Source of the DNA: Corticium candelabrum
Lineage: Eukaryota; Porifera; Homoscleromorpha; Homosclerophorida; Plakinidae
NCBI RefSeq assembly: GCF_963422355.1
Contig: NC_085088.1
Span: 4,798,807-4,862,806 of the forward strand
Direction: 5' to 3'
DNA length: 64,000 nt
Within the stretch, counting starts at the first letter, position 1, and every line of letters begins with the position of its first letter. The notes beneath the pieces were generated by a model. That model made no database searches and was not told where the DNA came from. It saw only the letters and a list, made by a program, of their open reading frames with translations. The position numbers and the translations under genes were made by a program. Shown one piece after another: positions 54,340 through 64,000 of this stretch.

Positions 54340-54517
54340 ATGACCAGGTACTCATTTATACTTCTGAGTCGAGAGAGGCAATTGTGTGTAAGTTTCTTGC
54401 CCAAGAAAATTATGCCATAGCTCGCCATCACTGTAACTTGAACCTGCAATCCTGCAAGGTCCGGACGTACCCACTCCATAACATGACTCCCTAACCAACT
54501 GAGATATCGCACCACAT
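54340..54517 (-). mobile_element. tRNA-like SINE head, right copy
   Basis: Read on the minus strand it begins GGTGCGATATCTCAGTTGG and reaches GGATTGCAGGTTCAAGTTAC about 75 bases on, a better match to tRNA A- and B-box regions than the left copy (TCAGTTGGTTAG is the usual A-box/D-loop form). The downstream body (GATGGCGAGCTATGGCATAA) is shared with the left copy. Confidence 0.55.
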
Positions 54518-54524
54518 ACACACA

Positions 54525-54582
54525 CAAACACACAGATACAGACACAGACACAGACACAGACACAGACACAGACACAGACACA

Positions 54583-54673
<91 letters not shown>

Positions 54674-54766
54674 ACACAGACACACACAGACACACACAGA
54701 CACACACAGACACACACAGACACAGACACAGACACAGACACAGACACAGACACAGACACAGACACA

Positions 54767-54833
<67 letters not shown>
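54525..54833. repeat. CA/ACAGAC compound minisatellite
   Basis: Alternating (ACAGAC)n and (CA)n blocks over ~310 bp. Long frames through it on the minus strand encode Cys-Val/Ser-Val repeats and are not genes. Confidence 0.97.
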
Positions 54834-54838
<5 letters not shown>

Positions 54839-55030
54839 ATATTGTCATTCATGTCACCAACCATATAACGACCAATGTCATCGTATGTTGTTTAAAATAA
54901 ATGCCAATTGCCTAAAGTCATATCCCAGGTATACCTACAAGTGTCAACAACACAATGAGTGATACCATCAATGAGTGATACCATCAACTTAAATAAGAGT
55001 AGCTACCTTAACATAACTTAATTAACTTAA

Positions 55031-55220
55031 AGGAGAACTCCCACGCTAATACAAGTTAATGTTTAATCAAAGTACTAGTTGCCACAACTTCATTGGCACA
55101 ACAAGTTTTTACCTAGGCCTGTCAGGAAGAGAGAAACAAGAAGGCAAAGTTGGGGGCGTGTCGCATGGGCGCCGCCATCTTGGATGATGACGTAGAAGTG
55201 TCTTACCCTATGCGCATGTC
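55031..55220 (+). repeat. Kolobok left terminal inverted repeat
   Basis: About 190 bp matching the right end (58149-58336, reversed) with roughly a dozen differences. Near its inner end it holds CGCCATCTTGGATGATGACGTAG, which contains a YY1-type core (GCCATCTTG) and a CRE-like TGACGTAG. It lies just upstream of the + strand gene and so probably supplies its promoter. Confidence 0.9.
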
Positions 55221-55241
55221 TCGCAGCGGCTGAAGAGAACT

Positions 55242-55830
55242 ATGGAAACTATCCGTCCGTATAACTTTGAACCTGTTCGAAACGCTAGAGATATGTCAGA
55301 AAGTGATTCTGGCGGTAGCGACGACGATGACCAAACACTTCATGTCCCTGATACGCGTACGGAACGACTAGAAAACACCGACTGGTGTACTTGTGGTCTG
55401 TGTATCGTCATGCCGAGCATTACAGAATGCATCTGCTGCAAGGAAGTCGATGCTCTGAGCTGGAGACTTCATGGCGTGAGATGTGCGACAGCGCATGACA
55501 GTTTTCACACTGTCTGCTTGCACTATGAAGTTCTACGCACAGCGGTAGGCGTCATGAACGTCTCTCCAGGCTCCATTACAGAACCTCTTACGGCCAGGTA
55601 TGATTTGAAGCAACGATCACGTTCGTTCTCACCTGCTAGTGCATGGTAATTCTCTGTGTAGGCTTTTGAGACTGGCGGCTTACCGCCAATTTACTCACTG
55701 GGCTCACGAGATGTTGGGGAGAGGTGTACGAATAGTCATACCATCGTGTGTGGTGTCTGCCGTACGCAGAGCGTTTCCAGAAGAGAGTGGGCACTATGTT
55801 GGCTTTAGAGATGCTAATGATTCTCAGTGA
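55242..55830 (+). CDS. P2X7 C-terminal (ballast)-like protein carried by Kolobok
   Basis: Two exons (55242-55597 and 55662-55830; CCAG|GTATGA donor, TGTGTAG acceptor) give 174 aa. The N-terminus (IRPYNFEP followed by an acidic Ser-Gly stretch) is typical of stand-alone P2X7-like proteins. The Cys core is WCTCGLC..MPS..ECICCKEV (residues 48-68), with more Cys and His through ~95. The second exon supplies RLAAYRQFTHWAHEMLGRG and then VRIVIPSCVVSAVRRAFPE...YVGF, the rest of the domain. In vertebrate P2X7 this cytosolic domain binds zinc and guanine nucleotide and is called the ballast. Alone, its function is unknown. It could help the transposase or be captured host cargo. The frame is intact. 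Splicing is supported because only the joined product carries the whole domain. Confidence 0.82.
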
Positions 55831-55891
55831 TGTATTAGCTAACAAATGAATATGTAGTTGACACAAACAACTGGAAACTGGACTAATACTT

Positions 55892-58116
55892 CTAATTGAA
55901 TCTAGTACTAGTTCTACGTATAATCTCTTCTTTGGGAGGCTGTTCGTGCCCAGCTATATTTATGGGTAAGTCCACTGGTGGAGCTTTAGCTTTGTGGTGC
56001 CTTATGGGATTGTGCTCCATTGATCTTCTCTTCAGCACAGACGTTGAAATTTCGTGGAGGTATTGATACGATTTTGTCTCAGCTATAGGCTTTGCTACCC
56101 AGGCTTTGGTAGCTTTAGGAAATACAACTTTATACCTCTTGATTCCTTCACTTGTTGTTGCTTGTTCTCGATCAATGTTGTAATTATGGTCCAGAGCAGC
56201 CAGCTGTATTCTTGTCATCATACCCTTATACCCAAAATGCTGCCTTTTAGGACAGTACTTTGTGAGAAGTGAGTGAAACACTTCTAGCATGCCTGTGTGA
56301 CAAAATTTGGTGAGCTTTGGTATGTCTCTTAGTAACTTTTTGTCTAACACAACCTCTTTTAGGGCCTCATGAGCATTGGAGCCAGGCTTCAGCCAGGATT
56401 TTTCGTCACATTCCTCACGTGTTAGCTCTTCGTGTTCACATGTTGTAAACTTGCTAGCACCTTCCCAAGAGTGGACGTTTACTATGTGGTGGATAACTGA
56501 TGTCCACTTTTCAGTAAGTATTTGGGAGTCTCCATCACAAGACTGAGAAGACCACCACAGGTGATTGGAGATGGATTGGATCCATGGCAGGAGTTTAGTG
56601 CATCTCTTAGATTTTCCCTTCTGTGTCAGCTTTTTTGCTATTCCTTTAGACACATGCCAAACATCAAATTGATGGTCTATGTTGGGGTATTTCTTTCTCA
56701 TGGTAGCTGCAATTTGGATATGTCTGTCAGTTGCAATTTGTTTGATGTGCAAGCCTTCAGTTTGCAGCTTTTGAAGTGAACGTTCAAATCCTTCGCGTTC
56801 CATGACAACAGAGTTGGCAACTTCACTGACTTGAACAAGTTGGAAGTCAAGTATTAGTCCAGTTTCCTGCTCAATGTGAGTGTATGTGCCATATTTGGCA
56901 GAATAGCCAGGACTATCACAGCGCCCGTCTCCTAGGAGACATAGGGGGGTGTCTTTGAACTGTTGAAGAATGGATTTCTGGTGTTTTTCCCAAAAGTCAT
57001 TTATGACTGGTATGAGGTATGCATCTTGGATTCGATAGAAGGTAGACTCACTCATGAACTGCAGTTTCAAAACATCGGCAAATTGCGAAAATTTTGCAAA
57101 GTTTCCACCACAGAGAAGGATTGCATTGGCTGCTAATAAGTTGCCTGCTGGAATGTCCTTGACTAATGGCTGTGAGTTCCAAGTAATGGAATGACCATTG
57201 GAGCACTGCAGTGTCACAGTCAACATGCTTCCTTGTGAGTGTTCTGATGTGCTTTCAACAACTGCTCCGCAGGTTGGACAGAATCGAAGAAGGGTATGGA
57301 GGCAGCTACTGAAAACAATGTATTTTTGTTCTGCTTCTGGTGGCAATTTTTCTGTTTCGTCTAACTGAACTGATGTTACTGATGTGTCTGCAGCAGCTGT
57401 ATCATTGAAAGGATCGTAGTCTGTACCAGTATAAATGTCACGTGATACCTCTCCCTCCGAGGAAGCAGTAGGACTCCCTGGGTCAGCCGCTACCAAGAAT
57501 GAAGGGGGATAAAATGCCCTATCAGCTGAAGGAATGGGAGAGGAGGTTAAACAATATGAATGTTCTTCTGGATTCACAATGTGTGACAGATCGTACTGCG
57601 TTGATGCATCACACATTAGTGGTAGAGTGTTTGACTCTGGTATCTCCTGGTCTTCCAATCCTTCAAATTCTTGGTCAGATTCCTCTTTAGCTGCTTTAGA
57701 TGATGACTGTTCTAGTATATCAGTAACAGCCTGCACATTACATAAAATTCTTAACTTCCTAGTTTGTACTATAGAAGCGTGGATTGTTTTACGTGAACAT
57801 GCTGTCGTCGCTTGCCTGTCACCCTCGTTGATGTACTGCTTACGAAAGAGAAGAGTGTTGGAACAGCGTTGGGCTTCAGGCACACCCTTTGTTTAGTTCC
57901 TAAGAGCTCTGCTTGTAAATCTCGCTCAAAGCAGTCGGAGTGGAAGTGCTCCGTACACACACGACTGTTCTGTGATAAGGGCGGATCCTTCAGACGAAGC
58001 TTGGACAACCACTCTTTCAGCAATGGTTTGTTCTTAAGCGGTAATCGATAGAAACGCACACCACGCTGTCTGTCCTTATCTTTATTATTACAGCCGTATG
58101 CAATGCAATACACCAT
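55892..58116 (-). CDS. Kolobok transposase with THAP domain
   Basis: Two exons (58116-57844 and 57730-55892; TTC|GTAAGC donor, ATGTGCAG acceptor) give 703 aa. Residues 1-90 are a THAP zinc finger: MVYCIAYGC, then WLSKLR, VCTEHF and NAVPTLF, with the C2CH ligands and the AVPT-type box. An acidic linker follows. A zinc ribbon (FCPTCG ... LQCSNGH, ~241-271) precedes the catalytic region. Candidate acidic residues are Asp359 in LLGDGRCDSPG, Asp426 in IATDRH and Glu574 in HTGMLEVFHS, compatible with a DDE transposase. Other family-typical stretches are FDVWHVSKGIAKKL and KYCPKRQHFGYKGM. The start at 58116 is chosen because THAP domains begin at such a Met; an in-frame upstream ATG at 58152 would add only 12 residues. 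No stops or frameshifts are seen. Confidence 0.87.
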
Positions 58117-58148
58117 CCTACGCAAGATTTGCCTACGCAGCAATGTAC

Positions 58149-58336
58149 ACATGCGCGAAGGTAAGACACTTCTACGTCATCATCCAAGATGGCGGCGCCC
58201 ACGTGACACGCCCCCAACTTTGCTTTCTTGTTTCTCTCTTCCTGACAGGCTTAGGCAAAAAGTTGTTATGCGAATGGAGTTGTGGCAACTAGTACTTTGA
58301 TTAAACATTAACTTGCATTAGCGTGGGAGTTCTCCT
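58149..58336 (-). repeat. Kolobok right terminal inverted repeat
   Basis: Reverse complement of the left end, including the GCCATCTTG and TGACGTAG motifs. It lies directly upstream of the transposase ATG (58116), so the same terminal sequence drives both genes inward. Confidence 0.9.
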
Positions 58337-59034
58337 TTAATCTAATAAATATTGTGTATACACACACATATCCTATGCTCATTTAAATTGATAATGTTCA
58401 TCTGTTAATAAATCTTTCGCAGTAGTTTTGAAATAGAATTAAATTGCCTGAGTACTTTGCACTTTTCTAATTGCATGCATGCACGAAATTATTGATTCCA
58501 CATTATTCAATTGCACACCGGAAATAAATTTGCAGTACATAGTACACAATTTGATGTATACAGTGAATGCAACAGTGCAAATATTGACGCACAATCCAGT
58601 TACTAATGTGCACTCAAGAAAAATTTCATGAGAATTAGAAATTTGTATTACCGCAGAGAACAGCAATTATAAATCACCTTACCTGCGGTCGAATTTATTT
58701 GAAGTCGATTTGTGTCGAGAAAACAACGTTCAGCAGACGACGTACAAAACTAAGGCCACATTTGAATAAACGGTGCACGTTACTGCTCGAAAGGTGCACA
58801 GAGAGACAGAACTTCGTTTATGTCAAAATCGCGGTTGTAACTTGTCCTCTAACAACCGAGAATCAAAGGAGGCGCCGCTAGCCTCGTAGAACAAGCACCT
58901 TCGCTCCAGCGGCAAAGTCCAAACCGCGTCCAAAAAATATTAGTCCGGCTCGGGTCGGCTCCGTTTGCAGTGTGAAAAGGATATATAGCTGGCTTCCATA
59001 AACGTTGTCAAAGACCGTTACCATCACTTTCACT

Positions 59035-59035
<1 letters not shown>

Positions 59036-59128
<93 letters not shown>
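59036..59128. repeat. (GT)n microsatellite
   Basis: About 46 uninterrupted GT units. Confidence 0.97.
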
Positions 59129-59131
<3 letters not shown>

Positions 59132-59643
59132 CACAACCAGTGACCACCACTTATCATGCAGTTTAGCAGACACTGTGAACCAAGCACTAAAGTAAGTTCC
59201 GAGCACTAAGCACCCTTAAAATTAGATGTTTGAAAGGCGTCCAAGAACCTACAAAGAAATCTAGCCTCAAAAGCGACCATCCTGGATCGGCACCTCAATT
59301 ACTAGAGCATTTATACAATAGATGTACGTCTAGTACAATACCTGCTACAAACCAGCCAGCACCAGACTCAATGTCAAGCATGAGATGCATGTAGAAATAC
59401 GTAAGATGGGCGGTGCCCCACCTCAACCTGTTGTTGTCCTCTTAGAATACTAGAGTAGTAATCGTTCCAGCACAGTGCTTGGTGGATCATGTAAAGAATG
59501 CGCACCAACGCTCTAAAACGCACCAAATTGGTGGTGAAAAGCATGACCAGCACGTGTAGACGCTATTAATATATGATCCCCGTATAATATCAAAATTCCA
59601 TACTATTCCCGGATACTCCCACCATTTACGTTGCAGGTGGTAC

Positions 59644-59980
59644 AGGGGCGCCGGAGCCGGACCAGTTTTCAAAATGTGTGCTTCCGCCAGAGGCTGTTTG
59701 CCGCAAATTTCCGGTCTAATGATATAGCTAATTAAATTATTAATATATTTCTTCTTATCAGCAACCCAGTTCATGCTTATGATGTAATTTAAAAAGAGAA
59801 ATAAGATATGGACACAAACGGGATGCAGTCCGAGGCCTGATACCCGGATATTGTCGGGGTGACAGTTTCTGTAATGGCTTCAAATTCCCTTGCAATGTCG
59901 CTTGCGAATGATCACGTGAGTAGCCACGCCCTGCAGCGCGCGTTAGGCCATACCAGTGTTCGTTTGCTTCCGGCGCCCCT
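59644..59980. mobile_element. Small TIR element (possible MITE)
   Basis: Short inverted ends: AGGGGCGCCGGAGC at the left and GCTTCCGGCGCCCCT at the right. The spacing of ~335 bp and lack of coding sequence fit a MITE, but no target duplication is clear. Confidence 0.4.
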
Positions 59981-60649
59981 AGGGTAAACTGTATCTACGT
60001 ACACAAATTGGCTGTTGCGCAAATAGACGAACAGTAAAGCAACGGGAGTGGCAAGGGTTAGGCCATTACGTTACCTACATTTTCGCGCGAAATTGACGTA
60101 CGTAGAATGGCAGCTGGTGCTGTTTACGCTGACTACTGTACAGATCGACTAGTTTCACTTTGATTACCTCATACCGAAAGCTAAAGGCGGTAAATTACAC
60201 AAACAGCGACAAAGTAGAACAAGTTGCAGAAACAAGACTTACAGCACGGCAACAAGGTCAAGGTATGTCAACTTCTCAACCTTCCACTTCCGTTAATCCG
60301 GGCTTTAACTGTCTTCGGACCCCAGATCTTTAGCATGGAATTTGTCGGGTGGTGTATAGAGTACCATCTACCATGTGAAGTACGAGCCTAGAACACATTA
60401 GCACACAATAATATTATTAATGTCACGGTGGCGACCATCTCTTGTCCAACCTTACAAACGAGATGTCAATTGAATGGAGTGACGAAGAACCGTCTAGAGA
60501 GACTCTGGAGTGGCGGATAGCATTGGTCTCCCAGATCCGTAGTGCAGAGGACGATTGTAAATCGGCGCTACACGGGTCTGTAAGGCCAAGGCTATGAACG
60601 TAGGCAGAGCCGTCTAGATACGGCTCTGGATGCAGGAATTAAATTGCAA

Positions 60650-61685
60650 ATTCCTGCATCCACCATTGCATTCAATTGATATCTTGTTTGTTATGTTGAA
60701 CAAGAAATGATCGCCGCCAAGTTTGTAGTGATGCCCTACTATTAATTTACAATTACTCAATGCCAGCAAGGGGCCTTGGAAACGTCCCGTCTTAACGCGC
60801 GTTAAGTAATCAGCCTACCTACATATCAGGCGCGGATACAGAATTTTTCGAAAAGGGGGTCCAGTTCATTAGCCACACCCATAGCAGCTAAATCCGTACT
60901 TGACCTGCAGAACCAGCAAACTTACTTTAATCTGTATTAGGGTTATTTTCCTAGCGTATTCATTAGATAATTAGAGTCGTATAAGTTTAGAATTGAACGA
61001 ATTAACCATCATCAAAACATTAAGGTACACTTACTTTACTAGATAACACAACAAACAAGTTTTCGGCTGCGGTTCGCGTGTTGTTGAAGAGGAGGTGTCC
61101 TGACCCCCAGAACACCTCCCCTCCATCCCGCCTATGCATATCTGCTATAGTGAACGTGTAAGCAAATACTAAACGTTTGACATAAAAGCACTGCTTTTGA
61201 CAAATAGTTAATGCACAGCTTTTATCTGATGAGCCCCCGACAACCGATATTTTTCGCGCCCTGCTTAGTTAATTAATTAAACAGCAAAGTAATTTTACTG
61301 ACTATAGAAATTATAACTGCAGTTGAAAAGTACACAACTAATAAGCGAAAACGTACAACTATATAATAACTAGAATTCAACACACAACTGTACAGTAGCG
61401 GATTTAGGATTTGTTATCTAATTAGACGAGGGGCACGTCTCTAGGAAGCTTAGACTGTAGAGAGATACAAGCTGTTACAATAGACTTACGACCCCTTGCA
61501 GAGGTTTATACAGGCATCCTCTGCTAGGGAATTCTCCCAAGAATTGAACTACAATTACGTTACTGTAGGAACGTCGATACTCATAGCAACAATACTGCAT
61601 GCTAGAGTCAGAAAAAGATGAGTACACGCTGCTTGCATGGTCATCTACTAATAGTGACTACATGTAACAGTTTTCTGGTTTTTAA
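60650..61685. repeat. Dispersed repeat, copy B (inverted to copy A)
   Basis: Reverse-orientation relative of 35936-36490, interrupted by the 309-bp element at 60828-61136 and by a further divergent stretch to about 61320. A second partial unit in forward orientation (about 60430-60490, ACAAACGAGATGTCAATTG) faces it, so this copy is itself partly palindromic. Confidence 0.7.
60828..61136. mobile_element. 309-bp insertion with CATATC target duplication
   Basis: Flanked by CATATC on both sides (60822-60827 and 61137-61142). The corresponding place in dispersed-repeat copy A has no insert, which identifies the boundaries. The ends read AGGCGCGGATACAG and, at the right, CATCCCGCCTATG, giving a short imperfect inverted repeat. 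G-run and C-run segments inside resemble those at 890-1060. Non-coding. Confidence 0.65.
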
Positions 61686-62708
61686 AAAGTAGCAAACACA
61701 TCAACAAGTGCATGCATGTCATTGGCTATTTCGATCGGGATATTCGATTGCTATTCTCATGAGGTGCTTCAAGTTCCCTCGGTCAGATGATTTCCAAGTC
61801 TTGTCGGATATTGCTGACCCAATTCATATCAATACGAACAGTGGGCGCTGCCATACCATATTCAAAAATTCTCACCAATCTGAAATTTCTGTATGAAACC
61901 CTGCCTTGACATTGATTGTCGTAGCTACATGGGCATGTTCCCGAAAACCTCAAGCAATGGGTGTGATCATTTTCGTGACTTTTAGTGTACATTATTTGTA
62001 ATGTAATAATTGAAACGCCACCGCCAAGTCTTACAAATGTTCTTCAATTTCCTCACAGCATCATGTACATTGTACACTAGCTAATATCAATTATCTTCTT
62101 CGCATACCAGGTATTGTGTACTCTGCCTGTAATGTCATCTGAGTGTGAAAGGTCACTGTTGCTTCTTCGACATCTCAAAACTTATCTTAATCAAAGTTAG
62201 GTCTACTATGGGACAAAGCAGGCTGAGTAGTCTAGCTCTGCTTCATACAGTGTCCTCGTAGCTGCATGAATTATCACAGAAATACTGTGTTAGATGCTGG
62301 GTAGTAATAAATTATCATTGTTATCAATTAGAGGATTTCAAAAATTATGGTTACGTTTAATATTAATATCAAATTTTTATGTTAATATCAACTGTAAACC
62401 CCACAAAATCCTGCCTACGCCCTTGGACTACGTAGGCAGGTATCTAGCTAGAGGAAGATAGTCTGCAGACAGATCGAAATCTCGCCTATCAATTGACTCC
62501 GGCTGTTTAGAAGTAAACTAAAAATAACTTCAAATGGGGCAGTGCCTCCGTTCTACCGCCTAAATCCACCACTGCAACACTTGACCATTTGCTACAAGTA
62601 TGCCAGACACATCGAACTACATACGGGATCGTGCCAGGTGCTAGCCGATTGAATGGCTTTATGACTTACCGAGAAGAACATTTCGTGTTGTCATCAGGGC
62701 TTTCCTAG

Positions 62709-64000
62709 ATGACTACGGAAGCAAATTCTTCACAAACCCGTCTGTCGTTCTACGTCGTTTTCGGAGCGGTTCTGCTTGGCTCTAGCTTGTCTTCTCTTGT
62801 CACTGGTTTTGTACTCGCCACAAGTTACCTTATCTTGCCAACAGAGGAAGCTTGTAGTGACTGGACTTCATCCATTACTGTCTTTGGCGGTGCAGTCCTG
62901 TATGCCTCATCCGGGTTAACCGGTGTCGTCATCGTGCCACGTTTACCGAACTGTAGCCCTCGGACGTGGCTGCTCACGTGTGTCGTTGCGTCGGCATTGG
63001 GTTTTGGACTTTGTGGTGTGGCCGTGGCAACGTGTCATTGGTCAACATTGCCTACTCAGGTTATTTACGTTTTGGGCTACGTGTGTATTGGCTATGGATG
63101 TTACCTTCCGGGCGTTGTTGTTGCTCTAATTCTCGTTCTTTGGATGCCCAGATGGAAAGCGTTTGCTTCCGGATATAGTTCACTGATGCTTGGGCTGGGT
63201 GCTCTAGGTATCAGTCAATTCCTTCTATATTGTCAGACTTTAGTCAAACGGGATATTTTGGATGTAGCCACTGTTTTCTTTTGCTGTGGTAATGTGGTGG
63301 TTTTGTTCTACATGTGTGGTATGTTCTTTATTGTACCGCCATCTTTGGATGTCAACAGCAGTGCTGCAAGTGATGAGGCTGTTCCAAATACAAATTCTTC
63401 ACCGATGACTAGAATTCGTATCATGCGTACTCGACAATTCATTTTTATCTTTATTGGAAGAGTAGTTGGTCCTTTCTGTGGATATGGTTTGACGGCTAGG
63501 CAGCAGGAGTTTCTTGACACTATATGGAGACATGACCATACACCAACAGCAATTCTTGGTGCAAGTGTGTTTGGCAGTTACATTGGTGGTCGAATACTTT
63601 GGTTTATCATGTCTGAGAAAATGAGCTGCCATTGGTGTTGGTGCACTTCTCTTGCTATTCAGGCAGTGGCAATTGCATTTCTTCCCTTGTTTGCATATTC
63701 GTCTGATTCGGTATGGATGAGATATGCAGGTTTGATTGATTTCTCAATAATCAATGTTACATTTGCTGCTAGCAAGATGACAACAATTGGATTATGTATA
63801 GAAATATTTGGGCCTCTTAATTATGTGACTGCTTATGGAATGAGTGTTATAGGAGTTGGTGTTGCTGGATTTCTTGCACCTCTTTCTTTTGAGTGGTCTT
63901 TGATGATTTGGTCAACATACACTCCTATGTTGTATGCTACTGCTACAGCTAATATCATTGCCCTCATTGCATCTCTTTGCCTATCGCCCTTACATGTTGA
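62709..64000 (+). CDS. MFS-like transporter, N-terminal part, runs off the window
   Basis: The ATG at 62709 opens a frame with no stop to the end of the window (430 codons so far). The product is strongly hydrophobic. About ten membrane segments can be seen, grouped as six, then a hydrophilic cytosolic-type loop at residues ~220-243 (NSSAASDEAVPNTNSSPMTR), then a second set. This is the two-bundle plan of the major facilitator superfamily, and the WMPRWKAFASGYSSL stretch resembles the conserved loop of monocarboxylate or oxalate/formate-type members. Substrate unknown. The first segment (FYVVFGAVLLGSSLSSLVTGF) follows a short polar N-terminus. No intron is evident in the visible part. Confidence 0.75.
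   Translation, partial: MTTEANSSQTRLSFYVVFGAVLLGSSLSSLVTGFVLATSYLILPTEEACSDWTSSITVFGGAVLYASSGLTGVVIVPRLPNCSPRTWLLTCVVASALGFGLCGVAVATCHWSTLPTQVIYVLGYVCIGYGCYLPGVVVALILVLWMPRWKAFASGYSSLMLGLGALGISQFLLYCQTLVKRDILDVATVFFCCGNVVVLFYMCGMFFIVPPSLDVNSSAASDEAVPNTNSSPMTRIRIMRTRQFIFIFIGRVVGPFCGYGLTARQQEFLDTIWRHDHTPTAILGASVFGSYIGGRILWFIMSEKMSCHWCWCTSLAIQAVAIAFLPLFAYSSDSVWMRYAGLIDFSIINVTFAASKMTTIGLCIEIFGPLNYVTAYGMSVIGVGVAGFLAPLSFEWSLMIWSTYTPMLYATATANIIALIASLCLSPLHV

Larger units (their letters stand above)
55031..58336. mobile_element. Autonomous Kolobok-type DNA transposon
   Basis: 3306 bp bounded by TTAA on both sides (55027-55030 and 58337-58340). The ends are long terminal inverted repeats starting AGGAGAACTCCCACGCTAAT. 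Inside are two intact, convergent, spliced genes: a P2X7-C-terminus-like protein (+) and a THAP-domain transposase (-), whose stops lie only about 60 bp apart. TTAA duplication plus a THAP transposase of this type is the published signature of the Kolobok superfamily. Both frames are open and the ends match well, so the copy looks young and possibly active. It sits in the right arm of the large palindrome, and the left arm shows the unoccupied site. Confidence 0.87.
58906..62708. other. Intergenic, repeat-rich
   Basis: Contains the (GT)n run at 59036-59128, a small TIR element at 59644-59980, dispersed repeat copy B with its insertion, and unique-looking sequence around 61700-62700 that should include the promoter of the transporter gene. 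No further gene recognised. Confidence 0.45.

Noticed and set aside
54309-54864. Frames of 112-179 codons in the ACAGAC minisatellite
   Set aside because: Cys-Val/Ser-Val repeats; no gene.

Overview
The window is nuclear DNA from an early-branching animal. It carries spliced genes with GT-AG introns, long intergenic stretches, many (CA/GT)n microsatellites and dense transposon debris. The gene content is metazoan: a secretory-pathway Ca2+/Mn2+ ATPase, a GDNF-receptor/GAS1-type GPI protein, a capicua-like regulator, a BTB-TLDc protein and a Death-Death-NACHT protein. A marine invertebrate such as a sponge fits best. The phylum is inferred from flavour, not proven by any marker here.

Layout. 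1-2.6 kb has no recognised gene and includes a 660-bp polypyrimidine tract. 2.6-5.94 kb is a nested foldback structure: an outer palindrome enclosing two smaller hairpins, one with a RecQ-helicase-like fragment in its loop. 6.4-7.8 kb (-) is an intronless GFR-alpha/GAS1-like receptor. 10.1-26.0 kb (+) is a complete ATP2C1 (SPCA) gene that I could assemble from 24 exons (913 aa). Its introns hold MITEs, LINE fragments and microsatellites. 27.1-28.8 kb (-) is a low-complexity protein with a C-terminal membrane anchor, and its splice donor lies in a GT repeat. 30.8-32.0 kb (+) is a two-exon capicua-like gene without an HMG box. 34.7-35.9 kb is a dead LINE. 39.0-40.0 kb (-) is a BTB-TLDc gene. 42.0-50.2 kb (-) is a 2633-aa Death-Death-NACHT protein, nearly all of it in one 7.6-kb exon. 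50.5-58.9 kb is a very large imperfect palindrome. Its right arm was split by an apparently intact 3.3-kb Kolobok-type DNA transposon (55031-58336). 62.7 kb to the window end (+) is the start of an MFS-like transporter.

The most notable locus is the Kolobok element. It has ~190-bp terminal inverted repeats and TTAA target duplications. It carries two intact convergent genes: a THAP-domain transposase and a small protein matching the cysteine-rich P2X7 C-terminal (ballast) domain. The opposite palindrome arm preserves the empty target site, so the insertion can be read directly. Two shorter TTAA-flanked elements (12687-13260 and 26321-26630) look like non-autonomous relatives.

The host genes are not organised in operons and I see no functional coupling between them. 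Exon boundaries come from reading splice sites and from agreement with conserved protein families. No transcript data or database search was used.
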